From contig CAITPI010000087.1 in assembly GCA_903894295.1 (NCBI GenBank), forward strand, positions 16,601 to 80,600: a DNA stretch of 64,000 nucleotides. Reading direction: 5' to 3'. Of this stretch, positions 36,906 to 45,545 are shown piece after piece. The translations under genes and the position numbers were made by a program. Positions within the stretch are counted from its first letter, which is position 1. Every line of letters begins with the position of its first letter. The notes below the pieces were generated by a model. The model was not told the DNA's origin. It did not search any database and saw nothing but the letters and a program-made list of their open reading frames with translations. The stretch is from an uncultured Acidimicrobiaceae bacterium. Its GTDB lineage: Bacteria > Actinomycetota > Acidimicrobiia > Acidimicrobiales > RAAP-2.

Positions 36906-38411
36906 CTACCGGCGCGGCCCGGGAATCCGGGCGGCGACGAGTTGCTCGTCGAGCCAGTCGCGCGGATGGCGGGACCGGATGATGGCATTCAGCGTGTCGT
37001 GGTGGGCCCGTCGTTCGCCGGCCGGCATCACGAGGGCCCGCTGGAGGGCTTCGGCCATGTCCTGGACGTCAAAGGGATCGACAGGGACCACGCCCGGGGC
37101 AAGTTCATCGTAGGCACCGGCTTCCCTCGAGAGCACGAGGACGCCATGGCGTTCGTTGACCAGAGGACCTTCCTTGGCCACGAGGTTCAGTCCGTCCCGG
37201 GTCGGATTGACGAGCAGGACGTCGTAGCGGGTGAGGGCGGCCAGTGACCGCGGGTAGTTGTCGTCGGTCAGCAGTTCGATTGGTCTCCAGTCCTCCCGGC
37301 CGAAACGCTCGTTGATGGCGGCCACGGTGGCCGCCACTTCCTGTTCATACGCCTGGTATTCGACGAGGTCCTGACGGGTCGGATAGGCCATGGCGAGAAA
37401 GACCACCCGGCCATGGTGTTCCGGATGGCGCTCGAGCAGTTCCCCGTAGGCGAGAAAACCCCGGACGAGGTTCTTGGACAGCTCCATGCGGTCGACCCGG
37501 ACAATCACCTTCCGGCCGGGGTCGCCGACGAGGGTGTTGATCGTGGCGAGGGCATCGGCCACGGCCGGCTGTTCGACCGACTCTTCCAGCAGGGCGGGGT
37601 CGGTCGACAGGGGGGAGAGGTAGACCTCGGGTTTGGGAGCATCGGGTCCGAGAAACTCGGCCCGGGCAGCCAGAAAGGCGTTGGCCCAGCGGGCCGAGTG
37701 GAAGCCACAGGCGCCGTAGGAACCGAGCCCCTCGAGCAGTTCGGCGGCGACGCCGCCCGGAAGGGACCGGAGGGCGTCAAGGCCGGCGAACGGCGTATGG
37801 GTGAAGTGGGCGCTGGCGAGGTCGGGGCGAAGTCGACCGAGTTCCCGGCCCATCAGGGCCAGGTGGTAGTCCTGGGCCAGCACCGTTCCCCCCTGGGGGG
37901 CGACGGCCGCCACCGAGTGGGCCATGAGGCGGTTGAACTCCTTGTAGGCAGCCCACGCTCCGGCCCACGTCGCCATGCGCTCCGGATCGTCGTCGGCCGG
38001 GGCCGGGCTTCCCAGATGGTGATGGCAGAACCAGAGGGTGGCGTTCGACACCACGTTGTAGGCCAGGTGGAACAGATCAGGGTCGATGTCGACCAACTCG
38101 ACGGACATGCCTTCGCTCTGCATCAGGCCGGCTTTGGCCGCCGCCCGGTCGGCCGGGCCGAGGGCACAGGCAACCCAGGTGATGCCGGTCCCCACCAGCA
38201 GCGGTCGCAGGCTTCCGGCCAGGCCACCTCCGACCGGGGCGGGCACCAGTTGTCCATCCTCGTACCGGAACGCCAGGGGGCCGCGGTTCGACACCATGAC
38301 CGCCTGGTCGAGCCTCGGGGGGCCTTCCTCCGGACCGGCGACCCTCTTCTCCGGCGTTGCACCGGACCGGCCCGATGACCCGGGCGGCATGACGGTTGAC
38401 TCCTCGGTCAC
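36906..38411 (-). CDS. otsA: alpha,alpha-trehalose-phosphate synthase (UDP/GDP/ADP-glucose)
   Basis: GT20 enzyme. 501 aa from GTG 38411, which overlaps the gpgS stop (GTGA on the minus strand); ATG 38390 is the alternative. VSNRGPLAF with GGLAGSL at the N-terminus, WFCHHHLG, QDYHLALMGREL, FTHTPFAG, VDRMELSKNLVRGF and DGLNLVAKEG are typical family motifs. Coupled to gpgS, it links trehalose and glucosylglycerate synthesis. Confidence 0.93.
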   Translation of the reverse strand: MTEESTVMPPGSSGRSGATPEKRVAGPEEGPPRLDQAVMVSNRGPLAFRYEDGQLVPAPVGGGLAGSLRPLLVGTGITWVACALGPADRAAAKAGLMQSEGMSVELVDIDPDLFHLAYNVVSNATLWFCHHHLGSPAPADDDPERMATWAGAWAAYKEFNRLMAHSVAAVAPQGGTVLAQDYHLALMGRELGRLRPDLASAHFTHTPFAGLDALRSLPGGVAAELLEGLGSYGACGFHSARWANAFLAARAEFLGPDAPKPEVYLSPLSTDPALLEESVEQPAVADALATINTLVGDPGRKVIVRVDRMELSKNLVRGFLAYGELLERHPEHHGRVVFLAMAYPTRQDLVEYQAYEQEVAATVAAINERFGREDWRPIELLTDDNYPRSLAALTRYDVLLVNPTRDGLNLVAKEGPLVNERHGVLVLSREAGAYDELAPGVVPVDPFDVQDMAEALQRALVMPAGERRAHHDTLNAIIRSRHPRDWLDEQLVAARIPGPRR

Positions 38412-39214
38412 GCCGTCGAGCTCAATCCGGTGTGCATTCCGGCCCGCACGAGGGCCGCCCGCAGGATGTCGGTGGCCTGGGGCCGCAACTGGGAGAGCGG
38501 TCGGTTGCGGTGTTCCCGGACGCCGAGATCGACCTGGGCGACCGTGGAGATGTCGAAGTAGGTGATGACGTCGACCAGCAGGGCGATCTCGACGGCGTAA
38601 CCGTCGGCCAGACCGCACTTCTCCAGCACTGTCCTCGGAGCTGCGGTTTCGCCGGCCAACGGTTGCTCGATGTCGGACAGAACCGGAAACAGCACGTCGA
38701 TCAGTGGCTTGGCCATCAGCTCGGTGACCCGCCCTCCGCCATCGGCCATCCCGTGCAACGGGCGCTGGTAGTAGCCCTTCACCAGATTGAGATTCCCGTC
38801 GACGAGGAGAGGCCCCACCATGGACGTCACGAACTGGATCCCGAAGTTCGTGACGTCGGCATCGCAGTACACGAGCAGGTCGCCGGTCGAGACCCGCAGG
38901 CCGGTCCGCATGGCCTGGCCCTTGCCGCCACCGTGGTCGTCCGAGGGAACCACGGTGGCTCCGGCATGACGGGCCACTTCCCCGGTTCCGTCGTTCGATC
39001 CGTCATCGATGACGAGAATCTCGTCAACGAGCGGTACGCCACCACCGACGGCGGTGAGGGCCGACACGATGATGTCGACGATGGGCCCGATGGTGGCCGC
39101 TTCATTGCGGGCCGGAATGCACACCGAGATGGTGCGGTCACCCTTGAGGGACGCCAGGGTGGAGGGATCGAAACCGTCGGCCGGAAATCGGGTGATGGGA
39201 GTGAGATCGCTCAC
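38408..39214 (-). CDS. gpgS: glucosyl-3-phosphoglycerate synthase
   Basis: GT81 glycosyltransferase making glucosyl-3-phosphoglycerate from NDP-glucose and 3-phosphoglycerate, precursor of glucosylglycerate and of mycobacterial methylglucose lipopolysaccharides. 268 aa. ISVCIPARNEA, the metal-binding D118-A-D120 (YCDADV), and KGYYQRPL are characteristic. GTG start. Translationally coupled to otsA. Confidence 0.9.
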   Translation of the reverse strand: MSDLTPITRFPADGFDPSTLASLKGDRTISVCIPARNEAATIGPIVDIIVSALTAVGGGVPLVDEILVIDDGSNDGTGEVARHAGATVVPSDDHGGGKGQAMRTGLRVSTGDLLVYCDADVTNFGIQFVTSMVGPLLVDGNLNLVKGYYQRPLHGMADGGGRVTELMAKPLIDVLFPVLSDIEQPLAGETAAPRTVLEKCGLADGYAVEIALLVDVITYFDISTVAQVDLGVREHRNRPLSQLRPQATDILRAALVRAGMHTGLSSTA

Positions 39215-39376
39215 GGGGTCACATTCCGGGGGCCGGACGGACGCCGGGCAGAAGAGTCGGTGGGAGACACGTCCCTATCTTCCCTCATGACGGGGCCTCG
39301 GGGAAACGGCAGCGCTGGCAACCTGCCCGGGCCAGGTGGGACAGGCTCGTGGGTCCGAAAAGTTCCAGGGTGAGGA

Positions 39377-39405
39377 TTGACGGCCTCGTCCCCATCAGCC
39401 ACAAT
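39377..39405 (+). promoter_or_regulatory. promoter of the thrC riboswitch transcript
   Basis: -35 TTGACG (39377-39382), 17-base spacer, -10 CACAAT (39400-39405). The predicted start, about 39412, coincides with the 5' edge of the riboswitch, which strengthens both calls. Confidence 0.65.
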
Positions 39406-39412
39406 GGATGCA

Positions 39413-39526
39413 TCATCCAGAGCAGCTGAGGGACCGGGCCCGAAGACGCTGCGGCAACCAGATCGACTCCGGGCCGTTTCGTGAAGCGGTTCCCCGTCGT
39501 GCCAGGTGCCAATGCCCGAGCGATGA
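39413..39526 (+). ncRNA. SAM riboswitch (S-box / SAM-I clan) upstream of thrC
   Basis: Core consensus is visible: GAGGGACCGGGCCCGAAGAC, then GCTGCGGCAACC (39448-39459), then GGTGCCAAT (39506-39514). P1 TCATC (39413-39417) pairs with GATGA (39522-39526), and P2 GCAGC (39422-39426) with GCTGC (39448-39452). The P3-like arm around 39462-39500 has CGAC/GTCG and GGGCCG/CGGTTCCC pairing. The 3' strand of P1 runs into the thrC SD (AGGAG, 39526-39530), so SAM binding could hide it and control translation. Confidence 0.82.
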
Positions 39527-39535
39527 GGAGACGAT

Positions 39536-40789
39536 ATGGATTGTGTTGCCGGTTTGCGCTGTCGTGAATGCGCCCGTACCTACCCAGCCGAGGCGTTGCA
39601 CGTCTGTGACTTCTGCTTCGGACCCCTTGAGGTCACCTACGACTACGAGCGCATCGCTTCGGTGGTGACGCGGGAACGGATCAGTGCAGGGCCCCGCACG
39701 ATCTGGCGATATGCCGACCTGCTGCCGGTGGCCGACGAAGCCCCGGTCAGTCTCGGTGCCGGCTTCACCCCGTTGGTGCGGGCCGACCATCTGGCAGCCG
39801 AACTGGGTCTGCGGGACCTGTGGATCAAGGACGACACAGCCAATCCCACCGGTTCGTTCAAGGACCGGGTGGTCTCGGTGGCCCTGACCAAGGCCCGGCA
39901 GCTGGGGTTCAAGGTGGCCGCCTGTGCCTCGACGGGAAACCTGGCCAACTCGGTGGCGGCCCACGCCGCGCGGGCCGGCATGGACTCGGTGGTGTTGATT
40001 CCCTCCAACCTGGAGACGGCCAAGATCACCATGACCTCCGTCTACGGCGGCCGGGTCATTGCCGTCAACGGCAGTTATGACGACGTCAACCGTCTGTGTG
40101 CCGAGTTGACCAGTGAGCAGCCTTCGTGGGCCTTCGTCAACGTGAACGTGCGCACCTACTACGCCGAAGGTTCGAAGACACTGGCCTTCGAAGTGGCCGA
40201 GCAGCTGGGTTGGCAGACACCCGACCACGTCGTGGTGCCGATCGGATCCGGTAGCCAGCTCACCAAGGTGGCCAAGGGATTCCAGGAGCTCTATGAGGTC
40301 GGTTTGCTGGACGAAGAGCCTTCGGTGAGGATCTCGGGGGCCCAGGCCGCCGGCTGCGCCCCGGTGGCCACGGCGTTCGCAGAAGGCACCGATGCCATCC
40401 GACCGGTGAAGCCCGACACCATCGCCAAGTCGCTGGCCATCGGCAATCCGGCCGACGGCTGGTATGCGCTCGACACCATCCGCAAGTCCTCTGGCGCCTG
40501 CGCCGCGGTGACCGATGCCGAGGTCATCGAGGGCATCCGGCTTCTGGCCCGCACGGAAGGAATCTTCGCCGAGACGGCCGGTGGAGTGACCATCGCCACG
40601 CTGGCCAAGCTGGTGGCGGAGGGCGTCATCTCTCCCGACGAGCGGGTGGTGGCCATGGTCACCGGCCACGGCCTGAAAACGGTGGAAGCACTGGCCACGT
40701 CGGTCGGCCCCACCGCCACCATCGATCCCACGCTGGAGGCGTTCGAGGCAGCATTGGCTTCTGACGACCTGTTGGCCCGTTCCGCCTAG
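39536..40789 (+). CDS. thrC: threonine synthase (or close PLP-enzyme paralogue)
   Basis: Fold-type II PLP enzyme, 417 aa. An N-terminal zinc ribbon with Cys9/Cys12 and Cys24/Cys27 precedes the catalytic domain; PLP lysine Lys109 is in NPTGSFKDR, and the phosphate loop is VPIGSGSQ. ThrC converts O-phosphohomoserine to threonine. Unusually it is preceded by a SAM riboswitch and followed after 11 bases by a ThiS/MoaD-like carrier. That context raises the alternative that it serves methionine/homocysteine formation; sequence alone cannot separate the two. Confidence 0.85.
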   Translation: MDCVAGLRCRECARTYPAEALHVCDFCFGPLEVTYDYERIASVVTRERISAGPRTIWRYADLLPVADEAPVSLGAGFTPLVRADHLAAELGLRDLWIKDDTANPTGSFKDRVVSVALTKARQLGFKVAACASTGNLANSVAAHAARAGMDSVVLIPSNLETAKITMTSVYGGRVIAVNGSYDDVNRLCAELTSEQPSWAFVNVNVRTYYAEGSKTLAFEVAEQLGWQTPDHVVVPIGSGSQLTKVAKGFQELYEVGLLDEEPSVRISGAQAAGCAPVATAFAEGTDAIRPVKPDTIAKSLAIGNPADGWYALDTIRKSSGACAAVTDAEVIEGIRLLARTEGIFAETAGGVTIATLAKLVAEGVISPDERVVAMVTGHGLKTVEALATSVGPTATIDPTLEAFEAALASDDLLARSA

Positions 40790-40800
40790 GAGGCGTTTTC

Positions 40801-41073
40801 ATGATCACCATCCGAGTCCCGACCCAGTTGCGCGCCCTGACCGGTGGTTCCGGCACCGTCGAAGTGGAGGGTTCCACCGTGGGTGAGGCCCTGAAGGCTC
40901 TGGACGCCGCCCATGCCGGGTTCGCCGAACGGCTGTTTGACGATGCGGGTGAGCTGCGTCGGTTTGTGAACATCTTCATCGACGACGAGGATGTGCGGTT
41001 TCTGGACGGGTTGGCCACGCCGGTTGTCGCCGGCCAGACCCTCTCCATCGTCCCGGCCGTCGCCGGGGGCTGA
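40801..41073 (+). CDS. ubiquitin-like sulfur-carrier protein (MoaD/ThiS/CysO family)
   Basis: 90 aa beta-grasp protein ending in the exposed Gly-Gly (PAVAGG) that is activated to a thiocarboxylate in sulfur carriers. ITIRVPTQLRALTGG and VNIFIDDEDVR match the MoaD/CysO pattern. SD GGAGG 10 bases upstream, so it is translated from the thrC transcript. Likely partner of a sulfur-transfer PLP enzyme. The E1-like activator (MoeB/ThiF) is not in the window. Confidence 0.85.
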   Translation: MITIRVPTQLRALTGGSGTVEVEGSTVGEALKALDAAHAGFAERLFDDAGELRRFVNIFIDDEDVRFLDGLATPVVAGQTLSIVPAVAGG

Positions 41074-41097
41074 GACCTTCCCGGATTTCCCGACGAC

Positions 41098-41119
41098 CCC
41101 CGGTCAATGGTGACCGGGG
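41098..41119. terminator. hairpin between convergent carrier and TetR genes
   Basis: Perfect 9-bp stem CCCCGGTCA/TGACCGGGG with loop ATGG. No T-tract. Confidence 0.6.
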
Positions 41120-41161
41120 CTCCGGGGAGTGGGTGATACCCCCAGGACTTCCGGTGCCGAG

Positions 41162-41797
41162 CTAGGCGCCGAGGCCGTGGACGATGAAATCGGTGAGCAG
41201 GCCGACGGTTGTTGACCGCTCGGCCGGCAGAGGTTCGGCGGCCCGCACCGCCATGGCGCCGTAGATCTGCTGGCCGATGAGCGAGGTCGCCAGATCCGGG
41301 TCCATGGGACGGAAGATGCCCTGGGTCATTCCCTCTTCACACAACCCCCGCAGGAGCCGGGCGATGTTGAGGCCGATGGTGGCCAGTTCCTGTCGAATGG
41401 CGTCACCGCCCCGCCCGCTCGCCTCCTGGGTGACGAGCGCCATCCGGATGAAGGCCGGGGCGTCGTCCACCCGAGCCAACATTTCGTCGATGAGCAGACG
41501 GAGGCGCCCGGTGATGTCGGGCTCGCTCTCCCACGAGGCGGCCACGGCCGCCACCAGGTGACTGTGCAGACTCTCCAGGCAGGCCCGAACCAGTTCGTCC
41601 CGGTTGGCGAAGTAGACGTACACGGTGGAACGCGCGACCCCGGCCCGGGAGGCGATCTCGTCCATCGAGACGTCGATCGATCCCCGTTCCCCGAAGAGCT
41701 GGCGGGCCACGTCAATGACCTGTTCCCGTCGGAAGTCCCGGATGACGCCCTTCAGGCGGTCCTTGGAGTTCTCGGTCCCGGACGGGGAAGTGGCCAC
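41162..41797 (-). CDS. TetR family transcriptional regulator
   Basis: 211 aa, GTG start. The N-terminal helix-turn-helix reads MDEIASRAGVARSTVYVYF, the classic TetR recognition region; the C-terminal helical ligand domain is not diagnostic. It lies 8 bases downstream of the P450 gene on the same strand. A 17-bp palindrome 23 bases ahead of the P450 start is a natural operator candidate, so the pair is probably an autoregulated, substrate-induced unit. Confidence 0.88.
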   Translation of the reverse strand: MATSPSGTENSKDRLKGVIRDFRREQVIDVARQLFGERGSIDVSMDEIASRAGVARSTVYVYFANRDELVRACLESLHSHLVAAVAASWESEPDITGRLRLLIDEMLARVDDAPAFIRMALVTQEASGRGGDAIRQELATIGLNIARLLRGLCEEGMTQGIFRPMDPDLATSLIGQQIYGAMAVRAAEPLPAERSTTVGLLTDFIVHGLGA

Positions 41798-41805
41798 CGG
41801 GACGC

Positions 41806-43056
41806 CTAGGGGTTGACGCGGGGGCCGGCCGGGAAGGCGATCGGCAGGTGCTTCACACCGGAGATGAACGGTGACTGGAGCCGCTGGGCCGGCCCGGCCT
41901 GTTCCATTTCGGCCATCCGGTCGAGCAGGTGCTCGAACATCACCTTGATCTCGAGGCGGGCCAGGTTGGCGCCCAGACAGAAGTGGGGTCCGCCTCCGCC
42001 GAAGGCGATGTGGGGATTGGGGTTCCGGGTGATGTCGAAGGTCTGGGGGTCGGTGAAGACGGACTCATCCCGGTTGGCCGAGATGTGGTAGAAGACGACC
42101 TTGGTGTCGGGCTCGATTTTCTGGCCTTCGATCTCGATGGTGGATGTGGTCTGGCGGCGGAAGTTCATCACCGGGGTGACGAAGCGGAGCATCTCCTCGA
42201 CGGCCGAAGGCAGCAGGGAGCGGTCGTTCTTCAGCAGTTCCCACTGGTCGGGAAACTGGAAGAAGGTGTTCATGGCGCCCGAGATCAGGTTGCGGGTGGT
42301 TTCGTTGCCGGCCACCGTCAACAGCAGAAAGAACAGTTCCAGCTCGAACGAACTCAGTTGCTCGCCCTCGATTTCAACCTGGGTCAGGACGCTCATCAGG
42401 TCTTCGTGCGGGTCCATCCGCTTCACTTCGAACAGTTGTGAGGCGTAGGCGTAGAGCTCCATCGAGGCCATCTGGGCCACTTCGCCCGTCGTCTGGTACT
42501 CGGGGTCCTGGCTGCCGATCATCCGGTTCGACCAGTCGAACATCTTGTGCCGGTCCTCGTTGGGAACACCCAGCAGCTCGGCGATGACCACCAGGGGAAG
42601 TTCGGCGGCGATGTCGGTCACAAAGTCGGCCGAACCCTGCTCGATCACCTGGTCGATGATGTGGTCGGTGGCGGCGTGGATCCTCTCGTGCAGTTGGTTG
42701 ACGATCCGGGGGGTGAATCCCTTGTTGACGAGACGCCGGTAGCGGGTGTGGAGCGGAGGATCCATGTTCAGCATGATCAGTTGCTGCTGGGCCAGGTCGT
42801 CCTGGCTCATCTCCCACAGGTAGGTCGCCCTGGCGTGCGACGAGAAGTGCTCGAAGTCCCGGTTGACCTGGGTGCAGCTCTTGTGCGAGGTGACCGCCCA
42901 AAAGCCGGGTCCGTCACTCTCTTCCTGCCACCACACGGGAGCGTTCTGACGAAGATAGGCAAACCATTCGTGGGGAACGTGGTCGCCGAAGATGACGGGG
43001 TCGGTGAGATCGATGGACCCCGGATCGACGTTGCTGACATCAAGTGAGGCGGTCAT
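41806..43056 (-). CDS. cytochrome P450 (CYP125/142-like)
   Basis: 416 aa from ATG 43056. Haem-binding loop FGGGGPHFC360LGANLARLE, ExxR at 288-291 (EMLR), and the I-helix AGNETTRN with Thr253/254. The GGGGPHFCLG and AGNETTRN forms resemble actinobacterial steroid/fatty-chain hydroxylases such as CYP125 and CYP142, but the substrate is not established. No ferredoxin gene is adjacent. The nearby FadD and SDR genes fit lipid or sterol catabolism. Confidence 0.88.
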   Translation of the reverse strand: MTASLDVSNVDPGSIDLTDPVIFGDHVPHEWFAYLRQNAPVWWQEESDGPGFWAVTSHKSCTQVNRDFEHFSSHARATYLWEMSQDDLAQQQLIMLNMDPPLHTRYRRLVNKGFTPRIVNQLHERIHAATDHIIDQVIEQGSADFVTDIAAELPLVVIAELLGVPNEDRHKMFDWSNRMIGSQDPEYQTTGEVAQMASMELYAYASQLFEVKRMDPHEDLMSVLTQVEIEGEQLSSFELELFFLLLTVAGNETTRNLISGAMNTFFQFPDQWELLKNDRSLLPSAVEEMLRFVTPVMNFRRQTTSTIEIEGQKIEPDTKVVFYHISANRDESVFTDPQTFDITRNPNPHIAFGGGGPHFCLGANLARLEIKVMFEHLLDRMAEMEQAGPAQRLQSPFISGVKHLPIAFPAGPRVNP

Positions 43057-43078
43057 GTCGGATGCCCTTTCCGTCAAA

Positions 43079-43095
43079 TCGGACAATGTGTCCGA
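43079..43095. promoter_or_regulatory. palindromic operator candidate upstream of the P450 gene
   Basis: TCGGACA ATG TGTCCGA: perfect 7-bp arms, 3-base spacer, 23 bases before the P450 start. Size and position suit a TetR-family repressor dimer. Confidence 0.65.
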
Positions 43096-43193
43096 CAGCC
43101 GAAGGGTAGGCCGGGCGACCCTCCGTGTCAATGCTGGCCCGGTCGTCCGCACCGCCGGAATCCGGACCGGGAGGAGATGCGGTCAGCGGCGGA

Positions 43194-43559
43194 CTAGGCG
43201 CTCCAGTCCACCTCGCCGTCGATGACCACGATCGGCTCCTCGGTCAGCACCATGTCGAGATGGTCGAGATCGAGGAACTTGGCGATGTCGTCCATCATGG
43301 CCGGGAAGTCCGCCTCGCCCATGTGGGCGTAGTACGCCTCCATCGAGGGAAACCACTGGACGGTGACGCCGTCATAGCCGGAACGGTCCTGGTCGTCCCG
43401 GTAGGAGTCAAGGGGCCGGGGGTTTTGCTCGTATCGGATGACGTAGTTGGCCGCGGTCGATCCGGCGATCAGCGGGCCGTGGTGGTTGCGCCAGTACTCC
43501 TGGAACTCGGCGGGCGTCATGCCTTCCTTCCGCTTGAGCAGGCAGGTCAGTTTGATCAC
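43194..43559 (-). CDS. EthD domain protein
   Basis: 121 aa from GTG 43559, SD AAGGAGG 8-9 bases upstream. Ferredoxin-like dimeric alpha-beta barrel: IKLTCLLKRKEGMTPAEFQEYWRNHHGPL is the EthD signature. EthD proteins accompany P450 systems (EthB in ether degradation) with unknown function; the neighbouring P450 fits this. Confidence 0.85.
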   Translation of the reverse strand: MIKLTCLLKRKEGMTPAEFQEYWRNHHGPLIAGSTAANYVIRYEQNPRPLDSYRDDQDRSGYDGVTVQWFPSMEAYYAHMGEADFPAMMDDIAKFLDLDHLDMVLTEEPIVVIDGEVDWSA

Positions 43560-43741
43560 GTAGGGCCTCCTTCGTCGTGGTGTTCGACCGGATGTCAACC
43601 GGATGTGGACCGGTGGTGGCCGGACCGGTGGGCAGTCATCCAGCGCTCCACCACTTTGTCACGGGCTCCGGTGGTCCGTCGCAACGGCCCGGGGCGAGGA
43701 GGGACGAGAATCCGGCTTGGCCCGGGGCGGGGCGTTTCGGG

Positions 43742-43747
43742 TACCGT
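43742..43747 (+). promoter_or_regulatory. -10 element of a leaderless promoter (acyltransferase gene)
   Basis: TACCGT, then 6 bases, then GTG 43754. Confidence 0.5.
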
Positions 43748-43753
43748 CTGGCC

Positions 43754-44479
43754 GTGCCTTTCGTTGATGCGCCAAGGCCCGTGACGCCGGCGGGGCGCTC
43801 TTCGTGGCCACAACTCCGCCACCGCCTGGTCAACCGGGCCATCCACGGTGCCCGCAGGTGGATTGTGCGGCATGGAGCCACCGGTCCCGACGACGATCTG
43901 GGCCGGGGCTTTGGCCGTTTCGGATCCGGGAGCTGTCTCGCCTTTCCGACGGGTGCCATCTTCGGTGAGCGGTGGATCCACATCGGGAACGACACCCTGA
44001 TCGGCCCCAATGTCTGTCTGTCGGCGGGCATGGTCCCCGGCCAGGAGATGGTGACCGATCCGGTCCTTCGGATCGGGGACCGGACCATGATCGGCCGGGG
44101 CAGCCACATCGTGAGCCACTTCAGCATCGACATCGGGGATGACATTCAGACCGGCCCGTACGTCTACATCACCGACCAGAACCATGGGTACGAGAATCCG
44201 GCGGAACCGGTGCACGTCCAGTGGCCCCACGACGTTCCGGTGAAGATCGGTTCGGGCAGCTGGATCGGGACCGGTGTGGTGATCCTGCCCGGCACCGAAC
44301 TCGGCCGCAATGTGGTGGTGGCCGCCGGTGCCGTGGTCCGGGGCAAGTTCCCTGACCACTGTGTGATCGCCGGTGTTCCGGCCAAGATGGTGCGCCGCTA
44401 CGTCGAAGGCGAAGGTTGGGTGTCCGGACCGGCCGTGGCCGGATCATCGGACGACATCGACGGGAAACCCAGCCGGTAG
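43754..44479 (+). CDS. hexapeptide-repeat acyltransferase (LbH family)
   Basis: 241 aa. Left-handed beta-helix turns are evident: WIHIGNDTLIGPNVCLSAG, IGDRTMIGRGSHI, IDIGDDIQTG, IGSGSWIGTGVVILPG and LGRNVVVAAGAVV, then VIAGVPAKMVRRY. Members O- or N-acetylate sugars or antibiotics; acceptor unknown. Its 3' end overlaps the convergent patatin gene by 82 bases. Confidence 0.85.
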   Translation: MPFVDAPRPVTPAGRSSWPQLRHRLVNRAIHGARRWIVRHGATGPDDDLGRGFGRFGSGSCLAFPTGAIFGERWIHIGNDTLIGPNVCLSAGMVPGQEMVTDPVLRIGDRTMIGRGSHIVSHFSIDIGDDIQTGPYVYITDQNHGYENPAEPVHVQWPHDVPVKIGSGSWIGTGVVILPGTELGRNVVVAAGAVVRGKFPDHCVIAGVPAKMVRRYVEGEGWVSGPAVAGSSDDIDGKPSR

Positions 44480-45489
44480 CGACGGACCACGTCCTCGGCC
44501 TCCCGGCGCCCCTCTTCAATCAACGCTTCGGTGTTGTCGAAGTCGTCGAAGTTCCGGCTGGAGGATTCCCCGCCGATGCAGAGGATGACCTCCACGTGAT
44601 CGGGCACGTCGGCCATGTCCCGGGCAAAACGGGAATGGATCGAGATGAACAGGGCGTTGACCATGGCTTCCGCCGGCCGTCGGGCCACCGGTGGTGCGAA
44701 GGTCGGCGGTGAGCACAACAGGACCACCACCCGGGTCGCCCCGGCATCAATGGCCCGCCGGATCGGAACATTGTCCACGACCCCCCCGTCGATGAAGAGA
44801 CCGCCGTCGATTTCGACCGGAGGATAGATGGCCGGGATGGCGGTGGAGGCCAGGACGATGGGCACCGCCGGCCCGGCGGTGAACCAGTGCTCCCGCCCGT
44901 CGGCGAGCGAGGTGGCCACCACTTCGACCGGTATCACGGTCTCCTCGAGTCTCTCGAAGGGGAAAGACGCCTCGAGGACTCCCCGTAGCCCGCTGTTGGC
45001 GTAGACGGCGTCTCGCTGCTGGATGTACATCCAGGGGCCGTGGAGGCGGCCCTGCGGGTAGACCGTGTCGGCCGTCAGTTCCCGCCAGATGTCGCCCATC
45101 TGGGTCACGCCGGACGGGGTCGGATTTCCGGCGAACCCGACACCGTTGATGGCGCCGACCGAAGTGCCGTAGATCCTGTCCGGCCGGAAGCCGTGCTCGC
45201 TCAGAACCTGGAGCATGCCGATCTGTACTGCTCCTCGGGTGCCCCCGCCCGCCAGAACCAGTGCCGTCCAGCCCGGGTCCCCATCTTCGTCATCTTCTTC
45301 GCCGTCACCGTCGTCATCCCCGCCGGTGTCCTTGCCATCGCGCTCTCCCGCCTGTCGGGCCAGCCAGGTCGCCCGGTCGGCTGCCGCCCGGCGAAAGGTG
45401 AAACGAAGGGTCAGGAACACCAGCACCAACGTGGCCACGACGAACGTCGAGAACCCCACGACAAAGACCGGACTCACGGCAGGCGTCAT
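44398..45489 (-). CDS. membrane-anchored patatin-like phospholipase
   Basis: 363 aa from ATG 45489. N-terminal membrane helix (FVVGFSTFVVATLVLVFLTL), then an acidic linker (Asp/Glu/Gly, about residues 50-72) and a patatin domain: oxyanion motif AGGGTRGA, nucleophile Ser110 in GTSVG, catalytic Asp in IDGGVVDN. Probably a lipid acyl hydrolase at the inner membrane face. TAGCCT on the minus strand 8 bases before ATG may be a -10. Confidence 0.88.
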   Translation of the reverse strand: MTPAVSPVFVVGFSTFVVATLVLVFLTLRFTFRRAAADRATWLARQAGERDGKDTGGDDDGDGEEDDEDGDPGWTALVLAGGGTRGAVQIGMLQVLSEHGFRPDRIYGTSVGAINGVGFAGNPTPSGVTQMGDIWRELTADTVYPQGRLHGPWMYIQQRDAVYANSGLRGVLEASFPFERLEETVIPVEVVATSLADGREHWFTAGPAVPIVLASTAIPAIYPPVEIDGGLFIDGGVVDNVPIRRAIDAGATRVVVLLCSPPTFAPPVARRPAEAMVNALFISIHSRFARDMADVPDHVEVILCIGGESSSRNFDDFDNTEALIEEGRREAEDVVRRYRLGFPSMSSDDPATAGPDTQPSPST

Positions 45490-45545
45490 CACCCCAGAGG
45501 CTACCGGTCGACCCCGCCAACCGGGCGGGCGCACCGGGGAGACAT

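Noticed and set aside
39413..39526. SAM-IV riboswitch instead of SAM-I
   Set aside because: Core strings (GAGGGAC...CGGCAACC...GGTGCCAAT...GATGAG) follow the S-box layout more closely. The clan is firm, the subclass is not, and a covariance search would settle it.
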